NCBI RefSeq assembly: GCF_003751085.1
Contig: NZ_RJJY01000001.1
Coordinates: 2,108,001 to 2,172,000, forward strand
Direction: 5' to 3'
DNA length: 64,000 bases
DNA from: Micromonospora sp. Llam0
GTDB taxonomy: Bacteria; Actinomycetota; Actinomycetes; Mycobacteriales; Micromonosporaceae
The translations under genes were made by a program, and so were the position numbers. Of this stretch, positions 1 to 8,399 are shown piece by piece. Under the pieces are notes generated by a model. It worked only from the letters and a program-made list of their open reading frames with translations, was not told where the DNA came from and did no database searches. Within the stretch, counting starts at the first letter, position 1, and every line of letters begins with the position of its first letter.

Positions 1-415
1 GCGGGCCGACCGACACGGTCAGCAGCACCGGCGCCGGATCGTCGGCGGGTGGGGCGACCAACTGCCAGGTGATGCTCTCGGTGGCCTCGGTCATCAGGCC
101 ACCGTGCAGGCCGGGCAGCGGCTCCGGCAGGGTCCGGTTGGTGATCCTGGGTGCCCAGTCGTCGACCGACATCGGGTAGACCTCGGCGATGGGCAGGTCC
201 GCCGGCAGGTCGAGGCGCACCTCGGCGGTGTGTGCGTCCGGCCGTTCCTGCGGCAGTTCGAAGGTGAGCTGGATGCCGGCCCCACGAGGCGCCTGCGTCG
301 GTTCCAGGCCGATGTCGGCCGCGGCCACCGCCGGCCCGGACAGCGCGACCGCCAGCACCGAACCGGACAGCACCGCGCCGATCCGGACGGCGTTCGCGCG
401 CAGACAGTTGACCAT
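1..415 (-). CDS. YcnI-like (DUF1775) secreted protein, C-terminus off the window
   Basis: Only the N-terminal 138 or so residues are inside the window; the gene runs off the left edge. The start is an ATG at 415-413, followed by a signal peptide with a hydrophobic stretch around residues 12-30 ending at Ala-Val-Ala-Ala. The mature part aligns by eye with the YcnI family: a PTQAPRG-like opening, a run of beta-strand sequence with DLPADLPIAEV, a Trp in DDW, and a HGGLMTEATESITW-like segment. YcnI proteins are extracytoplasmic copper-binding proteins whose mature N-terminus normally starts with His, a copper ligand. Here the equivalent place reads Ala-Ala-Asp-Ile, so the N-terminal His appears to be absent. 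The family's C-terminal membrane anchor cannot be seen. Confidence 0.7.
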   Translation of the reverse strand, partial: MVNCLRANAVRIGAVLSGSVLAVALSGPAVAAADIGLEPTQAPRGAGIQLTFELPQERPDAHTAEVRLDLPADLPIAEVYPMSVDDWAPRITNRTLPEPLPGLHGGLMTEATESITWQLVAPPADDPAPVLLTVSVGP

Positions 416-499
416 GAGCCTCGCCTCCCGTACGTCGGCGGACGCTGCCGCCGGAACCTGATCCACCGGTAAGGTGTTCGGCGGACGAGGCCGAACGGT

Positions 500-1012
500 T
501 CAATCCGACCACGGACTTTTTTTGCCGGGCGGGGCGGGGGCGATCGGCGGCGGCACCGCCGGTGGGCACGGCCACACGTACGGTACGGGGGCAAGGTCAC
601 CGAACCGGGGGCGGTAGTGGTCGGGGTCCTTGTGTACCAGTGCGGCGCGGTGCGAAAGGTGCAGGTCGGCTCGGCCGAGCCAGGCCGGCAGTGCGGTGGC
701 GGCGCCGAGTTCGGCCTGGCCGCGGATCAGGGTACGGCCGGTCGCGGCGGTGAACTCGCGGCGCAGGGTGTCGGCGACGGTGTCGGCCCGGCCGGGCCGG
801 GTCCATTCGGCGCAGACCGTCAGGCCGTACCGGACCAGTGCCTCCGGGTGGCCGCGCCACATCCGGACCGCCGGATGGTGACGCCAGCCGTACCCGGGCA
901 CGGTCAGGCCGCGCAGCACCTGCAACGCTTCGACGCGCTGTTTGCCGAGTCGTCGGGCGTCGAGCACGGCGGCGCTGGCCGCGAAGTCCGGGTACGGCAG
1001 GAACGTCTGCAT
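500..1012 (-). CDS. MSMEG_6728/Pyr_excise family protein (putative pyrimidine-dimer glycosylase-like)
   Basis: A 170-residue cytoplasmic protein. It opens with MQTFLPYPDF and then DARRLGKQRVEAL, hallmarks of the actinobacterial MSMEG_6728 family. That family falls in the Pyr_excise group, related to T4 endonuclease V-like pyrimidine-dimer glycosylases. A Trp/His-rich segment (WRHHPAVRMWRGH, residues about 43-55) follows, also typical. The last 25 residues are Pro-rich and probably disordered. The ATG at 1012 agrees with the conserved family N-terminus, although no strong ribosome site is visible before it. A role in DNA repair is inferred from the family and has not been shown for this actinobacterial branch. 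It lies 24 bases downstream of the small gene on the same strand. Confidence 0.75.
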   Translation of the reverse strand: MQTFLPYPDFAASAAVLDARRLGKQRVEALQVLRGLTVPGYGWRHHPAVRMWRGHPEALVRYGLTVCAEWTRPGRADTVADTLRREFTAATGRTLIRGQAELGAATALPAWLGRADLHLSHRAALVHKDPDHYRPRFGDLAPVPYVWPCPPAVPPPIAPAPPGKKSPWSD

Positions 1013-1036
1013 GGTGCCGTGGGCCGGTCGGGGTGG

Positions 1037-1240
1037 TCAGTCCGGCCGGTCGTCGCGTTCGCTGTCGTCGTCGGCGACCGGCGGGTGGGGGCCGTACGGC
1101 GAGACCTGGCCGGCCGGGACGGGCCGGTTGCCGCCGCCGCGGCGCCCGGGCCGGCGGTCGGCACCGTCGGGACCCTTGCTCTCCTGGACCAGCGGGTTGT
1201 CCCCGCTGCGACGCATTTCCGGTTGCTGGACGTTGGTCAC
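1037..1240 (-). CDS. small hypothetical protein, Arg/Gly/Asp-rich
   Basis: A 67-residue protein with no domain I recognise. It is hydrophilic, with an Arg/Gly-rich centre and an acidic tail (DDDSERDD), so it is probably disordered. The GTG start at 1240-1238 has a good ribosome site (GGGAGG, about 4-5 bases upstream), which is the main reason for accepting it as a real gene. It sits 24 bases upstream of the MSMEG_6728-family gene on the same strand and could be co-transcribed with it. Confidence 0.5.
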   Translation of the reverse strand: MTNVQQPEMRRSGDNPLVQESKGPDGADRRPGRRGGGNRPVPAGQVSPYGPHPPVADDDSERDDRPD

Positions 1241-1441
1241 GATGCCTCCCGGTGATCTGGTCGGTCGTCATCCGGTTACCCGGTACCGGCGGCGGCATGC
1301 CGCCGGCGGGTCGGGCTAGCCCGACCGACCCTGCGGATCATCCGCCGCCGGCCGGCGGCGCTCATCCCGGCCGGCGGGCATGGCGTCCGGGGTGCCGGGT
1401 ATCTCGGTGCCCCGACGAGCGCTGAGCGAGGAGGAACCACG

Positions 1442-2104
1442 ATGAGAAGGACCGTAGTCACCCGGCTGGGGTTGTTGGCGGGGCTGACCGCCGTCGCGTT
1501 GATCCCGGCGGCCGCGCACGCCACGGCACCGTCCGAGCAGGACAGCGAGTACCTGCGTACGATCCATCAGGTCAATCTGGCCGCTGTGCAGATCGGCCAG
1601 TTGGCGCAGGACAAGCAGGATGCCGACCAGGCGGTGAAGGACCTGGGCGCTGACATGGTGGCCGACCACACCAGGCTGGACGAGGAGGTCACCCGGGTGG
1701 CCGGTGAGGTCGACGTCGCTCTGCCCGACTCGCCCACCCAGGAGCAGCAGGACGTGGTCACCCGGCTGGACGGGTTGTCCGGTGCCGAGTTCGACACGGC
1801 GTTCGTGGAGAGCCAGTTGGCGGGCTACGCCCAGGCGATCGAGGTGAACAACGCCGAGATCGCGCAGGGCTCCGACGAACGGGTGGTGAACCTGGCGCAG
1901 GAGGCCGGACCGGTGCTCGAGGACCTGTACGCGGCGTTGCAGGGCCTCGCCGCGCAGCTCGGGCTGCCGACCTCGCCGAGTCCCGGGGTGAGCCCCACGG
2001 TTGACCCGACCACGCCGGGCACCGCGACGCCCGAGCCGACGGTCAGCCCGACCCTGCCGTCGCCGACGGTCAGCCCGCAGACGCCGCTGCCGGCGCAGAG
2101 CTGA
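1442..2104 (+). CDS. secreted DUF4142 domain protein
   Basis: A 220-residue protein preceded by a ribosome site (gaggagga, 6 bases before the ATG). Residues 1-28 form a signal peptide (MRRTVV, hydrophobic core, AAAHA cleavage region). Residues about 30-170 are helical DUF4142 sequence, recognisable from the EYLRTIHQVNLAAVQIG and MVADHTRLDEEV segments typical of this ferritin-like putative extracytoplasmic family. The last 50 residues are a Pro/Ser/Thr repeat-like tail (SPSPGVSPTV, PTVSPTLPSP) that looks like a cell-wall spacer. No sortase motif or membrane anchor follows it, so the protein is probably exported. Its function is unknown. Confidence 0.8.
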   Translation: MRRTVVTRLGLLAGLTAVALIPAAAHATAPSEQDSEYLRTIHQVNLAAVQIGQLAQDKQDADQAVKDLGADMVADHTRLDEEVTRVAGEVDVALPDSPTQEQQDVVTRLDGLSGAEFDTAFVESQLAGYAQAIEVNNAEIAQGSDERVVNLAQEAGPVLEDLYAALQGLAAQLGLPTSPSPGVSPTVDPTTPGTATPEPTVSPTLPSPTVSPQTPLPAQS

Positions 2105-2351
2105 CCTGCGGACGGTGGCCCCTACGCCGGTGCGGTCGGACCGGACGACCGCACCGGCGGGACCCCGACGGGATGATCGCTCACAGTGGTCGACCGGGTT
2201 GGTGCACAGTCCGAAACGGGGCTGGCACATCGGCCGCACATACCGTAACGTGACGGCTCACACACCGCGCGCATCAGCGGATATCGGCTCATACGAATGC
2301 CTCAGGATCCTCCCTCCCCGGCACCCGTCGCCACCCGACCGGAGGTACGAC

Positions 2352-2702
2352 GTGGATTTCGTCATCACCAGGAGCTACCAGGGCACCACGGTACGACTCG
2401 CCTTGCACGGTGAACTCGACCTCGCCACAGCCGGCGAGGTCCGCGACGCGGTCACCGCGCTGCTCGCCCGGTCCGCACCCGAGCGGATCGTGCTGGACCT
2501 CACCTGCGTCAGCTTCATCGACTCGACCGGGATCGGCAGCCTGGTCGCCTGTCACCAGGCTGCCGGGGTCAGCGGCAGCCGGCTCGAGCTGGAGAACATC
2601 AGCAGCTTCACCCGACGGCAGCTGTGGGCTACCGGGCTACTCGGGCTGTTCGGCTTCCCCGCCGACCACGCGACGCCGACCGACCTGCCGGTGGGGCGCT
2701 GA
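2352..2702 (+). CDS. STAS-domain anti-sigma factor antagonist
   Basis: A 116-residue single-domain STAS protein of the SpoIIAA/RsbV type. Such proteins bind and neutralise a serine-kinase anti-sigma factor. Visible motifs are the beta-strand LHGELDLATAGEV near residues 18-30 and the switch segment SFIDSTGIGSL, with the phosphorylatable Ser at about residue 58 inside D-S-T-G. The GTG start at 2352 was chosen because GGAGG lies 7 bases upstream and it gives the usual family N-terminus. Reading could extend upstream to 2001 in frame, but that extension is Arg-rich and non-homologous. The cognate kinase is not in the window, so the partner sigma factor is unknown. Confidence 0.85.
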   Translation: MDFVITRSYQGTTVRLALHGELDLATAGEVRDAVTALLARSAPERIVLDLTCVSFIDSTGIGSLVACHQAAGVSGSRLELENISSFTRRQLWATGLLGLFGFPADHATPTDLPVGR

Positions 2703-2710
2703 CCGTACGG

Positions 2711-3262
2711 TCACAGCACCCGACCCAGTTGGGTGTGCCGGCTGCGCCGCGACTGCCGACTCGCCCACCGGGCCTCCACGACCCGCAGATAGCAGGCGGT
2801 CAACGGACCCGGGTGGTACGTGGTGGCGACGAACCCCCACTGGGAGGCCAGGCTCTCCCCGCGACGGAGGAGGTTGTCCACATCGTGCAGGGTGAGCCGC
2901 AACCGCCGTACCGCCGTACCGATCACCGCCCGGCGCACCGGCACGGCGCGGCGGGCCTCGATGTCGGCGACGTCGACATGCTCGCCGAACTGGTAGCCGA
3001 CGATGCGGATCACCTCATCGGCGGAGACCGGTTCCCGGCCGGCGGCGGTCAGCCGTGCCGCGGTGTCGGCGAAGCAGCGCAGCTCGGTCAGCGGGAACCC
3101 GCTACGACCCAACTGGTCGACGACCGTCACGAAGGCCCCCTCGACCACCCCGAACAGGGCGATCGGATCCAGACCGGCGCCGCGGCGCTCCAACTGGCGG
3201 ATGAGCCAGGACTGGCCGAGGACGCAGGCCCGCAGGTGGTGTCCCTCAAGCGTGGTCAGCAA
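2711..3262 (-). CDS. hypothetical protein, helical, 183 residues
   Basis: I do not recognise this family. The protein is 183 residues, mostly helical and soluble, with a basic C-terminus (RWASRQSRRSRH). It has no signal peptide or membrane segment. The start is a TTG at 3262-3260 with GGAGGG about 6 bases upstream. Its 3' end lies 8 bases from the end of the convergent STAS gene, which leaves no room for a separate terminator. Codon use matches the neighbours. Confidence 0.6.
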   Translation of the reverse strand: MLTTLEGHHLRACVLGQSWLIRQLERRGAGLDPIALFGVVEGAFVTVVDQLGRSGFPLTELRCFADTAARLTAAGREPVSADEVIRIVGYQFGEHVDVADIEARRAVPVRRAVIGTAVRRLRLTLHDVDNLLRRGESLASQWGFVATTYHPGPLTACYLRVVEARWASRQSRRSRHTQLGRVL

Positions 3263-3444
3263 CTAGCCCTCCCCGGTCGGCATCCGTCCCGAACCGGGAC
3301 GGAGCACCCACGCCAGCCAGATGATGGAGCTATCCACCGTCCGGCCTTCAAACCCGACCAAACGTTACCGCGAACCGTACGTCGGGCCGAACCCCAGGGC
3401 CACGACGGCACCCACCAACTATTTGATTGATTAGTCACGCAACC

Positions 3445-3485
3445 GCCCTGTCGCCGGGTCAGCGTAGCGAGACCCGGCACAGGGC
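3445..3485 (+). promoter_or_regulatory. strong leader hairpin upstream of the NAGGN operon
   Basis: The 320-base gap 3263-3582 between the divergent hypothetical gene and asnO contains one striking structure. GCCCTGT plus GCCGGGTC (3445-3460, one bulged C between them) pairs with GACCCGGC plus ACAGGGC (3471-3485) across a 10-base loop, AGCGTAGCGA. That gives 15 base pairs. It ends 97 bases before the asnO start and no U-run follows, so it is not a classical terminator. A role as 5' leader control or mRNA stabiliser is an inference. Just upstream (3420-3436) lies an unusually AT-rich run, tatttgattgattagtc, a plausible promoter region. Confidence 0.45.
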
Positions 3486-3582
3486 ACCGAGCGGGATCGT
3501 CCGCGCTCGGCGGCACCGGTCGGGACATCGGATCCGGCCGTCAACTGGGCGATGCCGCAACGGTCTGGCAGGATGGGTACGC

Positions 3583-5367
3583 ATGTGCGGACTTGCGGGT
3601 GAGCTGCGCCGCGACGGTTCCCGCGCCGACATCGGCGCGGTGGAGCGGATGGCGGCGACAATGAGTGACCGGGGGCCCGACGACGGGGGTTCCTGGTCAC
3701 ACGGAAGTGTGGCCTTCGGACACCGGCGCCTGAAGATCATTGACCTGTCGGCGGCCAGCAACCAACCGATCGTGGACTCCGCCGCCGGCCTCACCGGCGT
3801 CTTCAACGGCTGCATCTACAACTACCGTGAGCTGCGCGAGCAGCTACAGGCACGGGGTCACACGTTCTTCTCGTCGGGCGACAGCGAGGTCGTCGTCAAG
3901 GCCTACGCCGAGTGGGGCGTCGACTTCGTCGACCATCTGGTCGGCATGTTCGCCGTCGCGATCACCGAGCGCGACAGCGGCCGGCTGGTCCTGGCCCGCG
4001 ACCGGCTGGGCATCAAACCGCTGTACGTCGACGAGCGCCCCGGCGTGGTCCGGTTCGCCAGCACCCTGCCGGCGCTACTGGCCGGCGGCGGGGTGGACAC
4101 CGGCATCGACCCGGTGGCACTCACCCACTATCTCAGCTTCCACAGTGTCGTCCCGGCGCCCCGGACGATCCTCGACGGCATCCGCAAGCTGCCCCCGGCC
4201 ACCGTGCGGGTCTACCAGCCCGACGGCCGGGTGGACGAGCGCCGCTACTGGGATCCGCCGTTCGGCCGGGACCCGCGCCGCGCCGACTGGTCGGAGCAGG
4301 ACTGGCAGGACGCGCTGCTCGAATCGTTGACCACCGCGGTGCAGCGCCGGATGGTCGCCGACGTGCCGGTCGGCGTCCTGCTCTCCGGTGGGCTCGACTC
4401 CTCGCTGGTCGTGGCGCTGCTGGCCGAGCAGGGTCAGCGTGGTCTGGCCACCTTCTCGATCGGCTTCGACGCGGTCGGTGGACGGGAGGGCGACGAGTTC
4501 GTCTACTCCGACCTGGTGGCGCAGCGGTTCGACACCGACCATCATCAGATCCGGGTGGCCGCCCGCGACCTGGTGCCGCCGCTGGAGGCCGCCGTCGCGG
4601 CGATGAGCGAACCCATGGTCAGTCACGACTGCGTCGCGTTCTACCTGCTCAGTCAGGAAGTCGCCAAACACCTCAAGGTGGTGCAGTCCGGCCAGGGCGC
4701 CGACGAGATCCTCGGCGGGTACCACTGGTACCCACCGCTGGCCCGGGTCGGCCGTGACCAGGCGCTGGACACCTACGCCACGGCCTTCTTCGACCGCGAC
4801 GCCGCCGGTCTCGCCCAGGTGCTGAACCCGGAGTACCTCACCGCCGGTGATCCCGCACGCGAGTTCGCCGCCGCCCACCTGGGCCGCGCCGGCGCGCAGG
4901 ACGCGGTCGACGCGGGGCTGCGGATCGACACCACGGTGATGCTCGTGGACGACCCGGTGAAACGGGTCGACAACATGACGATGGCGCACGGCCTGGAGGC
5001 CCGCGTCCCCTTCCTCGACCACGAGTTCGTCGAACTCGCCGCCACCTGCCCGCCCGAGCTCAAGTTGGCCCAGGGCGGCAAGGGGGTACTCAAGGAGATC
5101 GGCCGTCGGGTGCTGCCCTGGGAGGTGATCGACCGGCCGAAGGGGTACTTCCCCGTACCCGGGCTGACCCATCTGGAAGGCAAGCTGCTCGACCGGGTCC
5201 GCGACGCCCTGCACGCGCCGGCGGCCCGGCGGCGCGGGCTGTTCCGCGACGGGTACGTCGACGGGCTGCTGCGTGACCCGAACGCCGAACTCACCCCGCT
5301 GCGGGGCAACAAGTTGTGGCAACTCGGACTGCTGGAGATGTGGCTGCAGAACCATGGCATTGACTGA
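3583..5367 (+). CDS. asnO: N-acetylglutaminylglutamine amidotransferase (AsnO type)
   Basis: A 594-residue asparagine-synthetase-like enzyme predicted to convert N-acetylglutaminylglutamine to its amide (NAGGN), a compatible solute. The ATG at 3583 exposes Cys2 (MCGLAGE), the glutaminase nucleophile of class II amidotransferases. The glutaminase domain includes RGPDDGG and FNGCIYNYRELR. The ATP pyrophosphatase domain carries the PP-loop LLSGGLDSS at about residues 266-274. It is assigned to the NAGGN branch rather than to asparagine synthesis because the two next genes are the other members of the known NAGGN trio. The start of ngg overlaps its 3' end by 14 bases, which implies translational coupling. 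Confidence 0.9.
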   Translation: MCGLAGELRRDGSRADIGAVERMAATMSDRGPDDGGSWSHGSVAFGHRRLKIIDLSAASNQPIVDSAAGLTGVFNGCIYNYRELREQLQARGHTFFSSGDSEVVVKAYAEWGVDFVDHLVGMFAVAITERDSGRLVLARDRLGIKPLYVDERPGVVRFASTLPALLAGGGVDTGIDPVALTHYLSFHSVVPAPRTILDGIRKLPPATVRVYQPDGRVDERRYWDPPFGRDPRRADWSEQDWQDALLESLTTAVQRRMVADVPVGVLLSGGLDSSLVVALLAEQGQRGLATFSIGFDAVGGREGDEFVYSDLVAQRFDTDHHQIRVAARDLVPPLEAAVAAMSEPMVSHDCVAFYLLSQEVAKHLKVVQSGQGADEILGGYHWYPPLARVGRDQALDTYATAFFDRDAAGLAQVLNPEYLTAGDPAREFAAAHLGRAGAQDAVDAGLRIDTTVMLVDDPVKRVDNMTMAHGLEARVPFLDHEFVELAATCPPELKLAQGGKGVLKEIGRRVLPWEVIDRPKGYFPVPGLTHLEGKLLDRVRDALHAPAARRRGLFRDGYVDGLLRDPNAELTPLRGNKLWQLGLLEMWLQNHGID

Positions 5368-7165
5368 CGACACGAGCGCCCCCCGCCCCGACTCCCCCGC
5401 CCCCCGGCGGGAACGGATCGGCCCTGGTGGCGACCCGGTCGTCCCGGGCGATCCGCCGGCCAAGCCCACCGACAGCGCCGACGTCATCCTGGAGTGCGGC
5501 TGGGGCCGGCTGGTCTTCGGTCAGACGTTCGCCGACCCCTCCGACGTCGCCGACGTGCTGCGTTCGGAAGCCGCCGGGTCCCGCGACATCTGCATCTACC
5601 TGCCCGACCCGCACGTGCTGGTGTCGCGGCTGCCGGACGAGTTGTTCATCGACCCGTCGCTGACCTTCCGGCTGGACCTCACCGAGCTACGCGAGCCGCA
5701 GCCACCGGAGCCGGGGCTGCGGATCCGGCCGCTACGCGACGATTCCGACGCCGACGCGGTCAACCGGATCTACGCCCACAACGGGATGGTCACCGCCCCG
5801 GTCGACATCCTGGTCGACAACGCCGCGACCGAACGTTTCGTGCACCTGGTCGCCGAGTCGGTCACCGGGCAGGTCGTCGGCACCATCACCGGCATCGACC
5901 ACGTGGCGGTCTTCGACGACCCGGAAAACGGCTCCAGCCTGTGGTGCCTGACCGTCGACCCGTTGCACGCGCCACCCGGCACCGGTCAGGCGCTGCTGCT
6001 GGAGCTCGCCGGCCGGCTCGCCGACCGCGGCCGGGTCTACGTCGACCTGTCCGTGCTGGCGGAGAACGACGGCGCGATCCGCCTCTACGAACGGCTCGGA
6101 TTCGAACGCACGCCGACGCTGTGCGTCAAACGCAAGAACCCGATCAACGAACGGCTCTTCCTGGCCAGCATGCCGGACGGCTACGACGAGCTGAACCCGT
6201 ACGCCCGGATCGTCGCCGACGAGGCCATGCGCCGCGGCATCCGGGTCGAGGTGATCGACGCGTCCTGGGGCGAGCTGCGGCTGACCAACGGCGCCCGCAG
6301 CATCATCACCCGCGAGTCGCTGTCCGAGCTGACCTCCGCGGTGGCGATGAGCCGGTGCGACGACAAGCGGGTGACCCGGCGGGTGCTGCTCGACGCCGGG
6401 CTGGCCGTGCCGCACGGCCGCACCGCCACCGGCGACGCCGACGACGAGGCGTTCCTCGCCAAGGTCGGTGAGGTGGTGGTCAAGCCGGCGCGCGGCGAAC
6501 AGGGCACCGGGATCACCGTCGGCGTCACCGACCCGACCGCCTTGCGGGCCGCCGTCGACCTGGCCCGCAGGAACTGCCCGCAGGTGCTGATCGAACAGCG
6601 GCACCAGGGGGAGGACCTGCGGGTCCTGGTGATCGACCACGAGGTGGTGGCCGCGGCGGTCCGCCGCCCGGCGGCGGTCACCGGCGACGGCGTACACACG
6701 GTGGCCGAGCTGATCCGGCGGCACAGCCGGCGGCGGGCCGCCTCCACCGGCGGCGAGTCGAAGATCCCGCTGGACGACCTGACCCGGGAGGTGGTCACCG
6801 AGGCCGGGCACACGATGGACGACGTGCTGCCGGCCGGCGAGGTGCTGACCGTACGGCGGACCGCGAACCTGCACACCGGCGGGACGATCCACGACGTCAC
6901 CGACCGGCTGCACGCCGACCTGGCCGCCGCGTGCGTGGCCGCCACCCGGGCACTGGCCATCCCGGTGGCCGGGATGGACCTGCTGGTGACCGCTCCTGAT
7001 CAGCCCGGCCACGTCTTCATCGAGGCCAACGAACGGCCCGGACTGGCCAACCACGAGCCGCAGCCGACCGCGGAACGCTTCATCGACCTGCTGTTTCCGG
7101 GCACCAGCGCGCAGCAGCGGCGGTGGAGCCCGCCCGGTCCCGGCGGGGCGCCGGCAACGCCGTGA
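5354..7165 (+). CDS. ngg: N-acetylglutaminylglutamine synthetase (GNAT + ATP-grasp fusion)
   Basis: A 603-residue two-domain enzyme predicted to acetylate glutamine and ligate a second glutamine, giving N-acetylglutaminylglutamine. A short N-terminal region (1-115) precedes an acetyltransferase-like domain (about 120-280, with RIRPLRDDSDADAVNRIY and RLYERLGFERT). An ATP-grasp domain of the cyanophycin-synthetase/GshAB type follows (about 290-600). It shows KPARGEQGTGITVG near residue 376 and the metal-binding FIEANERPGLANHE near 555. The ATG at 5354 lies inside the 3' end of asnO. The domain order matches the Ngg family described for Sinorhizobium and Pseudomonas NAGGN synthesis. Confidence 0.9.
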   Translation: MALTDDTSAPRPDSPAPRRERIGPGGDPVVPGDPPAKPTDSADVILECGWGRLVFGQTFADPSDVADVLRSEAAGSRDICIYLPDPHVLVSRLPDELFIDPSLTFRLDLTELREPQPPEPGLRIRPLRDDSDADAVNRIYAHNGMVTAPVDILVDNAATERFVHLVAESVTGQVVGTITGIDHVAVFDDPENGSSLWCLTVDPLHAPPGTGQALLLELAGRLADRGRVYVDLSVLAENDGAIRLYERLGFERTPTLCVKRKNPINERLFLASMPDGYDELNPYARIVADEAMRRGIRVEVIDASWGELRLTNGARSIITRESLSELTSAVAMSRCDDKRVTRRVLLDAGLAVPHGRTATGDADDEAFLAKVGEVVVKPARGEQGTGITVGVTDPTALRAAVDLARRNCPQVLIEQRHQGEDLRVLVIDHEVVAAAVRRPAAVTGDGVHTVAELIRRHSRRRAASTGGESKIPLDDLTREVVTEAGHTMDDVLPAGEVLTVRRTANLHTGGTIHDVTDRLHADLAAACVAATRALAIPVAGMDLLVTAPDQPGHVFIEANERPGLANHEPQPTAERFIDLLFPGTSAQQRRWSPPGPGGAPATP

Positions 7166-7187
7166 TCGGCGGCGGTACCGTCTTGGC

Positions 7188-8378
7188 ATGCCGGCCGACC
7201 CGAACCCCCCCACCCCCCTGAAACTTGACCTCGACTACCTGCAGCAGGTGATGCTGGAGCTGCTGGACATCCCCAGCCCGTCCGGCCGCACCGACCACGT
7301 GCAGCAGTACGTCGGGGAACGGCTGTCCGCTCTCGGTATCCCGTTCACGGTCACCCGGCGGGGCGCGCTCAGCGCCTCGCTGTGCGGGCCGCGGACCACC
7401 GGCGCGGACCGGGCGATCGTGGTGCACACCGACACGATCGGCGGGATGGTCAAACGGTTGAAGGAGAACGGCCGGCTGGAGCTCAAGCAGATCGGCACCC
7501 ACAGCGCCCGGTTCGCCGAAGGCGCCCACGTGCGGGTCTACACCGACAGCCTGGACCGGGTGATCACCGGCCAGGTGCTGCCGTTGAAGGCCAGCGGCCA
7601 CCGCTACAACGAGGACGTCGACCTGCAGGGGGTCGGCTGGGAGCAGGTCGAGGTGCGGGTCGACGAGCCGGTCACCGACATCGCCGGGCTCCGCGCACTC
7701 GGCATCGACGTCGGCGACTTCGTCGCGATGCTGCCGGCGCCGACGATCACGCCCAGCGGGTACGTCAAGTCCCGGCATCTGGACGACAAGGCGGGGGTGG
7801 CGGCGGTGCTGACCGCGGTGAAGGCGATGGTCGACGCCGGCCAGCAGCCACCGGTCACCGCCCACCTGCTGATCACCTGCACCGAGGAGGTCGGGCACGG
7901 TGCCAGCCACGGTCTCGACCCGGACGTGGCCGAGATCGTCTCGGTCGACGCCGCGGTGGTGGCCCCCGGCCAGCAGTCCCGGGAGGACGCCGCGACTCTG
8001 GCGATGGGCGACGGCGTCGGCCCGTTCGACTACCACCTGACCCGTAAGCTGGCCGGCCTGGCCGCCGATCACGGCGTCTACCTGGTCCGCGACGTGTTCG
8101 ACTACTACCGGTCGGACGTGGCTGCGGCGGTCGAGGCCGGCGCGCACGCCCGGGTGGCGCTGCTCGGCTTCGGGGTGGACGCCACCCACGGACACGAACG
8201 CACCCACCTGGACGGGCTGCGGCACCTCACCCAACTGCTCTGCCTCTACCTGCAGAGTGAGCTGGTGTTCCCGGAGTGGGACGCCGAACCGGACGGCGAC
8301 CTGGCCGACTTCCCGTCGCTGGCGGTGCAGCCGGCGCAGGAGGCGGGGCCCCGGGAAGGGCCGATCGGCGTGGCCTGA
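7188..8378 (+). CDS. M42-family metallopeptidase of the NAGGN module
   Basis: A 396-residue cytoplasmic di-zinc aminopeptidase-like protein. Metal and catalytic residues of the M42 fold are present: HTDTIGG (His at about 80), HLDDKAG (bridging Asp near 198), TCTEEVGHG (catalytic Glu pair near 230), EDAATLAMGDG and DATHGHERTH. This is the third gene of the NAGGN trio, found next to asnO and ngg in several bacteria. Its role, perhaps breakdown or recycling of NAGGN or a precursor peptide, is not established. It begins 22 bases after ngg, so one operon of three genes is likely. The last 25 residues are a variable tail. Confidence 0.85.
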   Translation: MPADPNPPTPLKLDLDYLQQVMLELLDIPSPSGRTDHVQQYVGERLSALGIPFTVTRRGALSASLCGPRTTGADRAIVVHTDTIGGMVKRLKENGRLELKQIGTHSARFAEGAHVRVYTDSLDRVITGQVLPLKASGHRYNEDVDLQGVGWEQVEVRVDEPVTDIAGLRALGIDVGDFVAMLPAPTITPSGYVKSRHLDDKAGVAAVLTAVKAMVDAGQQPPVTAHLLITCTEEVGHGASHGLDPDVAEIVSVDAAVVAPGQQSREDAATLAMGDGVGPFDYHLTRKLAGLAADHGVYLVRDVFDYYRSDVAAAVEAGAHARVALLGFGVDATHGHERTHLDGLRHLTQLLCLYLQSELVFPEWDAEPDGDLADFPSLAVQPAQEAGPREGPIGVA

Positions 8379-8399
8379 CGCCCCGGGCGGCGGTCCGCC

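Noticed and set aside
3263..3582. c-di-AMP (ydaO) riboswitch upstream of asnO
   Set aside because: The leader has one strong hairpin, but I could not find the conserved ydaO core sequences.
4075..5487. Long open frame on the minus strand opposite asnO
   Set aside because: It is a shadow of a real gene in GC-rich DNA. It is Gly/Val/Arg/His-rich, has no family resemblance, and asnO on the other strand has complete motifs.
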